Positions 53,375-63,716 of a stretch of 64,000 bases of DNA are shown here, piece after piece; the first letter of the stretch is position 1; each line of letters opens with the position of its first letter. This DNA is from Paraniabella ginsengisoli (lineage in GTDB: Bacteria; Bacteroidota; Bacteroidia; Chitinophagales; Chitinophagaceae). The stretch is taken from NCBI RefSeq assembly GCF_022513635.1, contig NZ_JAKWBL010000002.1, positions 310,001 to 374,000 of the forward strand, read 5' to 3'. Made by a program: the position numbers and the translations under genes. The notes beneath the pieces are model-generated. The model had not been told where the DNA came from and did no database searches. It saw only the letters and a program-made list of their open reading frames with translations.

Positions 53375-56300
53375 GGCAAAGCCGCTATGTGTTTCCTTCT
53401 CCTTTGGAGAGGGATTAAGGGTGAGGTTGAGCCCAGCTTCAGTGCTACTATTGAGCTTTACTTGCGTCGCACTCTTGTTTTGTGGTGCTTCTATCAGCAA
53501 TGCGCAAACGTCTGGGGTGAGGTCTGTAATCAACCTAAATAATAACTGGCATACGATTGCAGGAAATGATGAAAACCCTATCGGCGCTGCATTTCAGATG
53601 GGAGTGGATGAAAGTGCATGGAAACAGGTGAGTGTTCCGCATAATTGGGATGATTATTATGGATATCGTCGTTTGCTACATGGTAATAAACATGGTGATG
53701 CCTGGTATCGGAAAAAGATAAGTGTTAAACAATCAAAAAACGGAAAACGCTTTTTTTTCTTTTTTTGAAGGTGTTGGTTCTTATGCTACGGTTTATCTAA
53801 ATGAAAAAAAGTTGGTGAACATGCTGGAGGAAGAACAACTTTTACGATTGACGTTACAGAACAAATTAAAACTGATGGAACAGAAAATATATTAGCAGTT
53901 CGCGCCTGGCATCCATCTTTTATTAAAGACCTGCCTTGGGTTTGCGGCGGTTGCAGCGATGAGCGCGGCTTTAGTGAAGGTTCTCAGCCGATGGGTATTT
54001 TCAGACCCGTATCACTAATTATAACAAACGATATTCGCATAGAGCCATTTGGAGTACATGCCTGGGCCGATGTAAAGTCTGGCCACGCCTTGTTAAATAC
54101 TGATGTTACTATTAAAAACTACAGTCATGCCGCTAACAAAAATATAGTCGTTCTGCAAGAACTGGTTAATAATGAAAATCAAGTTGTATCGCGAACGTCT
54201 AAAGGCTATCGGTTAAAAGGTTTAGATTCATTCGTTATCTCCAATAGAAATGTTAATGTGGTTAATCCTGTCTTATGGTCTGTTGAAAATCCATATCTCT
54301 ATAAAATAAAAACAACGGTGCGTATTAACAATAAAATTGTTGACGAATTAATAACTGACTTTGGCTTTAGAACGATTAATTGGAAAACTGCATCAAACCA
54401 ATTCTATTTAAATGGGAAACCTGTTTTTATCAATGGTGTGGCCGAGTATGAACACTTGCTTGGGCAAAGTCATGCTTTTTCCCAAGAGCAAGTTAGGTCT
54501 CGTGTAAAATGGTTGGAGGCTGCGGGTTTCAATGCGTTTAGAGATGGACATCAGCCACATAATTTATTGTATGGAAAGCTATTTAATGAAAAAGGAATTC
54601 TATGGTGGACGCAGCTTTCGGCGCATGTTTGGTATGATACACCCGAGTTTAAAAATAACTTTAAACAGCTTTTAAAAGAGTGGGTAATTGAAAGAAGAAA
54701 TGATCCGTCTGTTGTATTGTGGGGTTTGCAAAATGAAAGTAAAATTCCAAAGGCATTTGCAGAAGAGTGCACTCAACTGATCCGTTCGCTTGATCCAACA
54801 TCGCAAACACAACGGTTGGTAACGACCTGCAATGGCGGCGAAGGAACCGATTGGGATGTGCCGCAAAACTGGACAGGAACTTACGGCGGCGATCCTGATA
54901 CTTATGGCGACGATTTGAAGAAACAAATTTTGGTAGGAGAATATGGCGCCTGGCGCACTTTAGATCTTCATGCAGAAGGTGGCTATAAACAAAATGCGCC
55001 AGTTAGCGAAGACCGGTTTACGCAATTGATGGAAAAGAAAATAAGATTAGCTGAGTCTGTGAAAGACAGTGTTGCCGGTCATTTCTTTTGGTTGTTAACT
55101 TCTCATGATAACCCAGGCCGTGTACAGGGTGGAGAAGGATTGCGTGAATTAGACAGGGTAGGGCCTGTTAATTATAAAATGCTTACACCATGGGAAGAGC
55201 CGACTGATGTTTTTTATATGTTTCGCAGCCACTATGTTTCTGCTAAAAAAGAACCGATGGTTTATATTGCATCACATACTTGGCCCAACCGCTGGAGTAC
55301 GCCTGGCATAAAGGATTCTATTATGATTTACTCTAATTGTGATGAGGTAGAACTCTTTAATGATATTGATAATGCTTCTTTCGGAAGAAAGAAAAAAGGT
55401 GACTTTGGAACTCATTTTATCTGGAACAATGTAAATGTTCGATATAATATTTTATATGCTGTTGGTTATGTAAATGGAAAAGCTGTAGCAAAGGATACTG
55501 TAATATTGTATCATTTGCCCAATGCTCCATCAGTTAAAAAATGGACGGCAAACTCATCACTATTGCTAGAACCTACAAGTAATTTGAATTATATATATCG
55601 TCTCAATTGTGGTGGCGGGGATTATACGGATGAGTACGGAAATATATGGAATGCTGATAAAGCACTTCCGAAAGATTCAGATAGAAGGTATGCTGGCTCG
55701 TCTTCCTGGACTGCATCCTTCAGCGACATGCCTGCTTTTTTGCCAGTCAAAGGCGCACCAATGCTGCAATACGTGGTACAAAAGATTGGGAATTGTTTCA
55801 AACATTTCGATATGGCTTAGATAAATTGTATTATCAATTTCCTGCTCCAAATGGTATTTATAATGTCGAATTATATTTTACCGAACCGTGGCTGGGCATT
55901 GGCGGATCAATGGATGCAACAGGAATGCGCCTGTTTGATGTAGCCATAAATGATAAAATAGTTTTAAAAGATTTGGATATTTGGAAAGAAGCTGGAAGCA
56001 ACGCCGCATTGAAAAAAACTTTCCAGGTAAAAGTAAACGATGGTATGTTAAGAATTTCTTTCCCCAATACAAAGGTCGGGCAAGCTATTATTGCCGCTAT
56101 TGCTGTAGCTTCCCGGAACGGGAATGTACAAAAAGCTCCTTCATTCCAAATGATAAAAGACTTGAATTGTACTGGCTGTAGTATTAATTCCTGGCTTGAT
56201 GAGGGAGATGAATTATTTAAGAATGCTGAAATACAAATAAACAAATTGCCATCTTCGCTTTTTGGTTCAGATTGGCTTTTTGCCGAACGAAAGAATTTAG

Positions 56301-56932
56301 ATGATATTCATTTTGTATTGACTGATACTGCCGATGTTTATCTGGCTATTGAAAGTGGTTTGAAAATATCAAAAGAATATGAAAGGTTGAACGATTCTGT
56401 TATTACTGATGAAGATAGCGGAAGAAAATATGACCTACACAGGAAGCGATTCATTAAAGGAGAGAGAGCTACTATTAATTATAAAGGTGTAGGATTGATT
56501 GCTATTCAACAAGCCACCAATATGCAACCTGCATATGACTTGAAGCCTACTACTTCTTATAAATCTGATGTTGCTATTTTCAATAAAAGTGTCGAAAAGA
56601 AAATTATTTCTAATAATGAAAGGACTGTAATTAAAAACGATGATAATGCTGAAATTGTATGGCCTATTGAAACAGGTGTTGCGGATGTGTATTCAATAAC
56701 TGTGAAATATAACAGTCCTTTGGAAAAAGATATTGACGCGATGTTGCAGTTGTTTGATGTAAGCAATAAAAAGTTAGTAGAAGAGCCGGTACAATTTAAA
56801 TTTACAAAAACCGGTAAATGGAATTATGTAAACATAAATACCGGCTCTATGATCAATGCGGGCAGCTACAAGGTTAAACTTGTTACCAAAAATGCTGAAG
56901 GTCTGATTATATCTAATATTGATGTACAATAG
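53352..56932 (+). CDS. GH2 family hydrolase with C-terminal malectin-like domain (frameshifted)
   Basis: About 1194 residues. Signal peptide core LLLSFTCVALLFCGASISNA lies over a dispersed repeat. Sugar-binding, Ig-like and TIM-barrel GH2 domains follow: FEGVGSYATVYLNEKKVGEH, LYKIKTTVRINNK, VVLWGLQNES (acid/base Glu in NES) and ILVGEYGAW (nucleophile Glu). From about 55640 a malectin-like carbohydrate-binding domain appears (YADRRYAG-like, ELYFTEPWLG). Missing bases near 53765, 53808 and 55785 split the frame. Probably an exo-beta-galactosidase or beta-glucuronidase acting on side chains. Start overlaps the GH95 stop. Confidence 0.83.
53395..53428. repeat. Dispersed palindrome CCTCTC-TTTT-GGAGAGGG, copy 2
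   Basis: CTTCTCCTTTGGAGAGG palindrome followed by ATTAAGGGTGAGGTT; like 18081-18111 but inside the 5' end of the GH2 gene. Confidence 0.55.
53455..53490 (-). repeat. GTGCGACGCAA dispersed repeat, inverted copy inside GH2 signal sequence
   Basis: TTGCGTCGCAC at 53462-53472 is the reverse complement of the core. On the minus strand the order ACCACAAAACAAGAGTGCGA then CGCAAGTAAAG parallels copy 2 (ACCACAGTACAAGTGTGCGACGCAACGAAG). Confidence 0.65.
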
Positions 56933-56949
56933 GCAATTTAAATATTCAA

Positions 56950-59639
56950 ATGAAGAAGTACACATTTATATTACTTAGTTTAATCTGCACGGTTTTTTCG
57001 TCAGTAGCGCAGGTTATACGTATTGCAAATCCCAGGTGCGAATACATCCATAATCCGCTTGGTGTGGAAGTGTTGCAACCCGAATTAAGTTGGGAGATAC
57101 AGGCATTTGAAAAAAAATCATACAGTCAGCTTACCGTATTATGGTTGCCGATGATAGCCTTTTGTTGATGAATGACAAACCTAATATTTGGGATTCTAAA
57201 AAATAAATAGTGATAAAAATAGCCAGATAGAATATGCTGGGACGACTTTGATACCCACAAAAAATATTATTGGAAGGTAATGGTGTGGGATAATAAAGGC
57301 AATCAATCAACATACAGCAAAATTTCGTATTGGAGAATGGGTTTATTAAAAACGGATGACTGGAAGGGTGCGAAATGGATCGCTTACGATGTATTGCCAG
57401 ATAGTAACCAATATATTCCATTAATGCATGGTAATGGAAAAAAGCATGGGGAAAACGACCGGATGTTTTGCCGCTTTTTAGAAAAGATCTTGAAATTAAA
57501 AAACCGTCAAAGCCGCGACAGTCTTCATTTCTGGTTTAGGGCATTTTGAAATGAGCATTAATGGCGCTAAAACAGGCGATCATTTTTTTGATCCAGGTTG
57601 GACACAATACAGCAAACATGCGCAATATGTAACTTTCGATATAACCTCTCAGCTTAGAAACGGTACCAATGCATTGGGCGTAATGCTTGGTAATGGGTTT
57701 TATTATATTCCCGGCGAACGTTACCGTAAAATGACTGGTGCTTATGGTTATCCCAAAATGATCGCACGTGTGTTGCTGCAATACGCAGACGGAAGTTCCG
57801 AAAATATTGTGACAGACGCTTCCTGGAAAACGGCGCCTTCTCCCATTTGTTTTTCCAGCATTTTTGGTGGTGAAGATTATGACGCTAATAAAGAACCAAG
57901 GGGCTGGAATAAGATGGGGTATAACGATGCTTCCTGGAAGAATGCAATAGAAACAGATGGCCCACCATTGTTGCAATCGCAGATGGCAGAGCCTTTAAAG
58001 GTTATGGAGAAATTTGAGCCGGTCAACAAAAAGCGATTAACCGATGGCTCCTGGATGTTTGACTTAGGACAGAACTTTTCAGGCATTCCTTCTATAACCT
58101 TATCGGGTAAAAAAGGAGATACAGTCCGCATTATTCCTTCAGAACTGATAAACGACGACGGCTCTGCCAATCAAAAGGGTAGTGGCGGATTGTATGTATA
58201 TACTTACATCTTAAAAGGAGATAAAATCGAAGAATGGCAGCCACGTTTTTCTTATTATGGTTTCAGGTATCTACAGGTAAAAGGAGCGACACCTGCAGAT
58301 ATGGTACGTAACAAGGATTTGCCGATTATAAAAAACATTAAGGGATTGCATATAAGAAATGCGGCGAATAACGCCGGAACTTTCAGGAACTCGAACGAGT
58401 TGTTTAATAAAACAAATGCGCTTATCAAATGGGCCATCAAAAGCAATATGGTTAGTGTATTTACTGATTGTCCACACAGAGAAAAACTGGGTTGGTTAGA
58501 ACAAACGCATTTGATGGGAAGTTCTGTTCAGTATAATTATGATGTGGCGGCGCTCAATAAAAAAGTAATTATGGATATGATGCAGGCTCAATACCCTGAT
58601 GGTAAAGTTCCTGAGATTGCGCCTGAGTTCACTGTGTTTGATGCACCTTTTGATGAATCGCCAGAATGGGGCAGCGCTGCGGTTATTCTTCCCTGGTATA
58701 ATTATCGATGGTACGGCGATAAAAAAACATTGGAGATAAGCTTATGAAATGATGAAAGGATATGTTGAATATTTACGTCATAAATCTTCAGGGCATATAC
58801 TCTCTCATGGTTTGGGCGACTGGTATGATATAGGTCCCGATCGTCCCGGTGTTTCGCAACTTACGCCACTTGGAGTTACCGCTACCGCCATGTACTATTA
58901 TGATATTACGCTGATGGAAAAAGCTGCAATCGTTCTAAAAAAGAATGCAGATGCAGCCATGTATAAAGCATTGGGAATAGAAGTTAAAAAAGCATTCAAT
59001 GAAGCATTCTTTAACAAAGAAACAAAGCAGTATGCCACAGGAAGCCAAACGGCAAACGCAATGGCCATATATATGAAGTTGGTAGAAGAGCCATATAGAA
59101 ATGAGGTACTCAACAATTTAATTGCGGATATACAAAAACGCAACAATGCACTAACTGCCGGCGATATTGGATATCGATATGTATTAAGAGCATTAGAAGA
59201 TGCAGGTCGAAGCGATGTAATTTATACAATGAACAATCGAAGCGATGTTCCGGGTTATGGTTACCAGATTGCTCACGGGGCAACGGCTTTAACTGAGTCG
59301 TGGCAGGCTTATCCATCAGTTTCAAATAATCATTTTATGCTGGGCCATTTAATGGAATGGTTTTATACGGGCCTTTGTGGCATTGGTCAGGAGCCTGGTT
59401 CAGTTGGTTTTAAGCAGATTGAAATTCGTCCGCAACCTGTGGGGGATATTAAATCCGCAAACGCTACATATCGTTCAATTAATGGTTTAATTGGCGTTGA
59501 CTGGAAAAAAACAGAAAACACTTTTGAGCTTAATGTTGTTGTTCCACCTAACGCAACAGCAACCATTTATTTTCCAAAAGAGTATAATAAGGAGCCCGTT
59601 AAAGTTGGATCGGGTGCACATCATTTTAATGTGAAATGA
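56950..59639 (+). CDS. GH78 alpha-L-rhamnosidase (multiply frameshifted)
   Basis: About 897 residues after correction. Signal peptide MKKYTFILLSLICTVFSSVA. N-terminal VEVLQPELSWEI, YYWKVMVWDNKGNQS and LKTDDWKGAKWIAYD match the GH78 N-domains; the (alpha/alpha)6 barrel contains VFTDCPHREKLGWLEQTHLMGS with catalytic-region Glu, GLGDWYDIGP and ALTESWQAYPSVSNNHFMLG. The C-domain ends in PPNATATIYFPKEYNK. At least five single-base losses (about 57135, 57205, 57263, 57470, 57510) and one apparent surplus base near 58747. Releases terminal L-rhamnose for uptake by RhaT. Last gene of the glycan island. Confidence 0.85.
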
Positions 59640-59686
59640 TAAGTAACCTTTTTATTGACCCAGCAGATGAATATGTGTCATCGGTA

Positions 59687-59758
59687 TTGCGTCGCACAGC
59701 GTCATCGTTCCGTTTATATAGGATGCCATAAGCACAACAGTTGAAGTGTGCGACGCAA
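59687..59758. repeat. GTGCGACGCAA repeat element with inverted ends, copy 3
   Basis: TTGCGTCGCAC at 59687-59697 and GTGCGACGCAA at 59748-59758 are exact inverted repeats bounding a 72-bp element that contains TTTATATAGG, ATGCCATA and CACAACAG blocks seen also at 43981-44026. REP- or MITE-like. Confidence 0.75.
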
Positions 59759-59828
59759 GAAAAAAGAGTTATATTTGCAGTCGGTTCAAAACGTACATCG
59801 TATATTATACATTGTACAACATAAGCCT

Positions 59829-60204
59829 GGGGGCGTTTGGTTTTGACAGCGTAGATCTTTGAAAGTGTAAGCATGTCGGGCGTTGTGTAATTAGCCCGTT
59901 AATCTGAATACTCAAACTTCAAATGGCAATACACAGTATGCCATGGCTGCCTAATCAGTGATTAGATAGTCATTAGGGCCGCGTTGAGCAGGTTGGTCTG
60001 CTGCCATGCTCCGCCGCCGACTTAACAACAAAATGCAGAATGCTGCTACGTAAGGCTGTGAACGTAGCAAAAGATTATCCAGCTAAGCTTTGAATCGGTT
60101 TGTTCTTTTCCTGTTCATTGCCGACAATTAATATAAGAAATAAACATGTAGAAAGCTTTTGGAGGATATGTTTGGACACCGGTTCGATCCCGGTCGCCTC
60201 CACA
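59829..60204 (+). ncRNA. ssrA: Transfer-messenger RNA (tmRNA)
   Basis: GGGGGCG at 59829-59835 pairs with CGCCTCC at 60195-60201 as the tRNA-like acceptor stem; GGTTTTGACAGCGTAGATCT and the T-loop GGTTCGATCC are tmRNA hallmarks. The tag frame at 59925-59954 reads GNTQYAMAA then stop, ending in the AMAA seen in other Bacteroidota tags. About 376 bases. Rescues stalled ribosomes with SmpB and marks products for proteolysis. The CCA end appears not fully encoded (ACA). Followed by a hairpin terminator at 60221-60260. Confidence 0.95.
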
Positions 60205-60220
60205 ATCAGGTTGAACTTAT

Positions 60221-60260
60221 AAAAAAGCAGCGTGTATCAATTGACGTACGCTGCTTTTTT
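60221..60260. terminator. Terminator downstream of ssrA
   Basis: AAAAAAGCAGCGT (60221-60233) and ACGCTGCTTTTTT (60248-60260) form a 13-bp stem with T tract in both directions, so it can end ssrA on the plus strand and the minus-strand remnant. Confidence 0.85.
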
Positions 60261-60271
60261 ATTATCTGAGA

Positions 60272-60383
60272 TTAATTAGTTTGGCGCGTTTCCCTATACA
60301 CAAATTCTTCTATAAGGTCAAATAGTGTGCTACCGCTTTTTTCCATGTTGGCATTTTCAAGCTTATCGGTTAATTCAATTGCC
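60272..60383 (-). pseudogene. 3' remnant of a duplicated hypothetical gene
   Basis: Minus-strand translation AIELTDKLENANMEKSGSTL then FDLIEEFVYRETRQTN and stop is nearly identical to the C-terminus encoded at 63772-63883 (FENANMERSGSTL, FDLIEEFVYRETRPTN). No upstream coding continues beyond 60383, so only the last ~37 codons remain. Confidence 0.8.
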
Positions 60384-60630
60384 CGTTTTCTGCCCTTCAA
60401 TTGTCTCGTTTAGTTCTTTTCGATCCCTTGACAGATTGGGCCAGGATTTTTAAGGTTAAAAATTTAGCGAGTTGGTGATGAACTTTCCTCCAACTATTGT
60501 TATTTTTCAGGTGTATATGTTGCACTTGCTCAATTTTAATTTTCAATGAATTTTTGCAACTGTATACTTTCAATGAATTTGGAAAAATGAGAATTAATCT
60601 GTTCCTTCGAAGAGCTCTAACATACATGCA

Positions 60631-61863
60631 ATGAAAAAAACTGCCCTCACCCTAGCCTTTGTATTGCTCTCTTTTCTCTCATTTGCCCAGCCATCTGCCG
60701 GAGATATGGTTGTTTTGGGTATAGATGCCATAAACGACAAAGTTACTTTCGCTACCCTGGTCAATATTCCTGCGGGAACAGAAATCAAGATTACGGATAG
60801 GGGTTGGGATAATGCGACTAACGCTTTTACAACACCAATGACTGGTGAGGCATTGTGACCTGGACCCCAACCACCAATATTGACGCAGGGGATATCTTTT
60901 CTTTAGTACTTGGAGGTGCTGATAATAGTCCTGCGACAAATTTGACAAACGTCACTACAAATGCTAATCTTACAAGCGAGGCTGTTTTCAGTGGTTATTC
61001 CGCTAACGATGCAATACTAATATCCGGTGACCAGGTTTTTATCTATAGAGGTAGTGATACCAATCCTTATTTCATTTTTGGGCTGAACGCCAGCGGAAAT
61101 ACAAATTTGGATGCTAACTATTGGCAAACCTCCATTACACAGATATTGATAAACTCAACATTGCCCAATGGCGTGGGTAGTCAAAACAGTTTAACAGCTG
61201 GTGTTAATGCGGTGGGTGTATTAACCAATCCGGGAGGTGCCACTCCCGCCCAACAACAATTCGATAATGTTTTTTATAATGGCCCTATAGGTTCGGGTGA
61301 TAGGGATGGCTGGCTGGCGCGCATTGTAAATAATGAAAACTGGGACGGCGATGACTCGGGTATGGGCATAACCTCGGTTGGAACAACTTTAGGGACAAGT
61401 GTAATAGCTTTACCTGTAGTATTTAATACTATAGAAGCGAAATGGAGTGATAATAATTGCATTCTTTCCTGGCAAACTCTTTCTGAAACTAATAATGACT
61501 ATTTTGAAGTGCAGGCTTCCACAGATGGGAGGGAGTTTACTACAGTTGCTACTGTAAAATCACAAGCCGTAAATGGAAATTCAGATATACCACTTCAATA
61601 CCATATTACAATAGATATGGCTGGAAGTATTGCTTTGTCAGGTTTGGGCATACTATCCTTTTTAGTAGTTACTGCAGGTAAAAAAGAAAATGGATAGGCA
61701 TAACAATAGCATTGGTTCTTAGCACTATTGCTTGGTATGGTTGTTCTAAAAATAAGGATAAGATAAACATTGATAAAGAGCAAGTATATATCCGCGTTGC
61801 ACAGATAGATAAAGATGGCAGCAGAAGTAATAGTAAAGTGATTATTGTAAAATCAGATCAATA
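60631..61863 (+). CDS. Exported protein with lamin-tail-like start and membrane-hairpin beta-sandwich C-terminus (frameshifted)
   Basis: About 411 residues in the corrected frame. Signal peptide MKKTALTLAFVLLSFLSFAQ. The body begins GDMVVLGIDAINDKVTFATL, then IPAGTEIKITDRGWDN, a repeat-free secreted domain I do not recognise. Near 61415 a fibronectin-like C-terminal sandwich begins (CILSWQTLSETNNDYFEVQA). It is interrupted by two hydrophobic segments (61617-61745) and resumes as VYIRVAQIDKDGSRSNSKVI. Corrections needed near 60853 and 61693 (one G). Ends at TAG 61863. Function unknown; cell-surface location likely. Confidence 0.65.
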
Positions 61864-61891
61864 GCGGGTAAATATCAATTTACGCTAGAGT

Positions 61892-61950
61892 GATATTACA
61901 GTTAAGGATATTTACCATGAATTAGGCATCAGCGATTCGACCTTTTATAA
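61892..61950 (+). pseudogene. Possible transposase/HTH fragment
   Basis: One frame reads VKDIYHELGISDSTFYK, resembling the helix-turn-helix of IS3-type OrfA proteins, then stops. Nothing recognisable on either side, so only a weak trace of a mobile element. Confidence 0.35.
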
Positions 61951-62070
61951 GTAATTGCATGGCGTTCTAAGCTACTTTGAACAAGCTATTAGTATAAGCA
62001 AAACTCAAAGTCGATACAAAAAAGCTCTTGCTGATTTATGATAGCCTGATTTTGGAAGTGTTTTAAGTAA

Positions 62071-62310
62071 AATCAAAATTCCGCATCTTCAATAATATTT
62101 GATGAAGAAGCTATTCGCCAGCTACAGGTTTTTTCGCTTATGGATGTGATGAATGCATTGCCTGGCCGCAAAACAGTTGCCCCTGATTTACAAACACCTC
62201 AAACCATAATGCTAAGAACCAGTGCAGGTGGTGCGGATGCTATGAATAACTCTTTTGGAATTGCTGTATTTATTGATGGTGTGCGTATTAGTGCGGCATC
62301 AAATATTTGA
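62071..62310 (+). pseudogene. TonB-dependent receptor plug-domain fragment
   Basis: Reads IFDEEAIRQLQVFSLMDVMN, ALPGRKTVAPDLQTPQTIML and FGIAVFIDGVRIS: the typical plug domain of Bacteroidota TonB-dependent receptors. It lacks the upstream carboxypeptidase-like domain and the whole downstream barrel; a stop follows at 62308-62310. A different minus-one frame continues FDYLVENNLSRIAYFQGEVE to 62401, apparently the tail of another lost gene. Confidence 0.7.
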
Positions 62311-62418
62311 TTATTTAGTAGAAAATAATTTGAGTAGGATAGCGTACTTTCAGGGTGAAGTTGAAAAACGAAAAAAGCGATTAATGAACAGTAAAGTATA
62401 AAAAGTATTGACCATAAA

Positions 62419-62862
62419 ATGAAGCAGTTTTTTAAGGAGTTATTTGAATATAATCACTTTTGCAACCAAAAGTTGTGGAACTTTTTGAATGTGAATTCAG
62501 ACAAAAGTTTGGAGACTCCGATTAAGTTATATAGCCATATTTTGAACGCACATCAAATTTGGAATAATAGAATTGCATTTAAGCAAGCATCTTTTGGCAT
62601 TTGGGAAATTCATCCTGCTCAGAATTGGAAGGGGATTGAACAGATAAACTTTAACCATTCTTTACTAATAATTGAGGAGTTCAACCTTGACAACCCCATT
62701 AATTATGCAAACACAAAGGGGCAGATTTTCAACCAATGTATTAAGGATATACTTTTCCATGTTATTAATCATTCGACCTATCATCGGGGACAAATCGCGA
62801 CTAACCTTCGGCAAAGTGGTCTTGAGCCATTGGTGACGGATTATATTCTCTATAAAATGTGA
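62419..62862 (+). CDS. DinB/YfiT-family protein
   Basis: Intact 147-residue four-helix protein. Three metal-binding histidines are placed as in DinB-like proteins: His in LYSHILNAHQIWNNRI and two in HVINHSTYHRGQIATNLRQSG. DinB-family members are metal-dependent thiol transferases or damage-inducible proteins; the specific role is unknown. No neighbouring partner gene. Confidence 0.82.
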   Translation: MKQFFKELFEYNHFCNQKLWNFLNVNSDKSLETPIKLYSHILNAHQIWNNRIAFKQASFGIWEIHPAQNWKGIEQINFNHSLLIIEEFNLDNPINYANTKGQIFNQCIKDILFHVINHSTYHRGQIATNLRQSGLEPLVTDYILYKM

Positions 62863-63159
62863 TCATTTGTAAAATGACAATATTATTTCTTTAATCATAT
62901 TGTTGATATAGTACCGCAGTTTTAAAACTACAAGTCAACTAATATTTAAAGTCAGGCATTATTGAGGCATGATAGATTGTACTGATTAGTAATATCTATT
63001 TTTTCTCTTAATTAGAATCGCTTGCTTAAAAAAGAAAACACTATTTTCGAGATTCCCAGTAATGAATAATGGCAGCCGAACTGCAATTCTCTAAAATATT
63101 TAAGGGCGGTAAAACAAAGACACGTAACGTTGCTGTGTTGGGGTTAAATAAATCTATTT
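62863..63159. other. Intergenic gap
   Basis: AT-rich, about 300 bases between DinB and MaoC genes. No coding frame, RNA or clear terminator seen. Confidence 0.5.
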
Positions 63160-63618
63160 ATGTTAGTAATAAACAATTTCGAAGAGTATAAATCATATGT
63201 AGGAAAGGAATTAGGCTTCTCTGACTGGCATAGAATAGATCAAGATCAAATCGATAGGTTCGCAGATGCAACATTAGATCATCAATGGATTCATGTTGAT
63301 CAGGAAAGAGCATCGAAAGAAGGCCCCTTTAAAGTTACAATTGCACATGGTTATTTAACGTTATCGTTAATTCCATATTTGTGGAAACAGATTGCAGATG
63401 TACGCAATCTTAAAATGGAAATAAACTATGGTATAGAGAATCTTAAATTTGGCCAGCCTGTGTTAGTAGATAGCGATGTGCAACTGATCGCTAAGCTTAA
63501 ATCGATTATCAACCTGAAAGGAATTACTAAAGTTGTTATTGAAGCTATTCTTACCATTAAAAACGAAACAAAACCTGCCTATGTTGGCGATGTAGTATTT
63601 CTGTATCATTTTATATAG
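63160..63618 (+). CDS. MaoC-family (NodN-like) dehydratase
   Basis: Intact 152-residue hot-dog protein. SDWHRIDQDQIDRFADATLDHQWIHVD contains the catalytic D-x4-H in ATLDHQWIHVD, followed by TIAHGYLTLSL. Typical stand-alone (R)-enoyl-CoA hydratase. Only distantly similar to the MaoC domain at 39069. Followed by a spacer and a terminator shared with the convergent minus-strand gene. Confidence 0.87.
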   Translation: MLVINNFEEYKSYVGKELGFSDWHRIDQDQIDRFADATLDHQWIHVDQERASKEGPFKVTIAHGYLTLSLIPYLWKQIADVRNLKMEINYGIENLKFGQPVLVDSDVQLIAKLKSIINLKGITKVVIEAILTIKNETKPAYVGDVVFLYHFI

Positions 63619-63716
63619 TTGAAGGACTTGCTTCACTTAAAATATGCAAAGAACAATTAAACGAGGAAATCAAGGAGGTTGTTAGGTTGTGGCTTGGCCG
63701 TCACTATTATATCAAA

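Larger units (their letters stand above)
60220..60383. repeat. Direct repeat A (terminator plus 3' gene end), ssrA side
   Basis: About 165 bases clearly similar to 63717-63883, in the same orientation and 3.5 kb apart. Shared blocks include GCAGCGTGTATCAATTGACG, GATTAATTAGT, AAATAGTGTGCT and TTCCATGTTGGC. Similarity stops abruptly after GCC at 60383. Confidence 0.85.

Noticed and set aside
60397..60627. Minus-strand open frame of about 76 codons
   Set aside because: Composition and lack of family resemblance suggest chance; it begins after the duplicated remnant ends and shares nothing with the parent gene at 63772.
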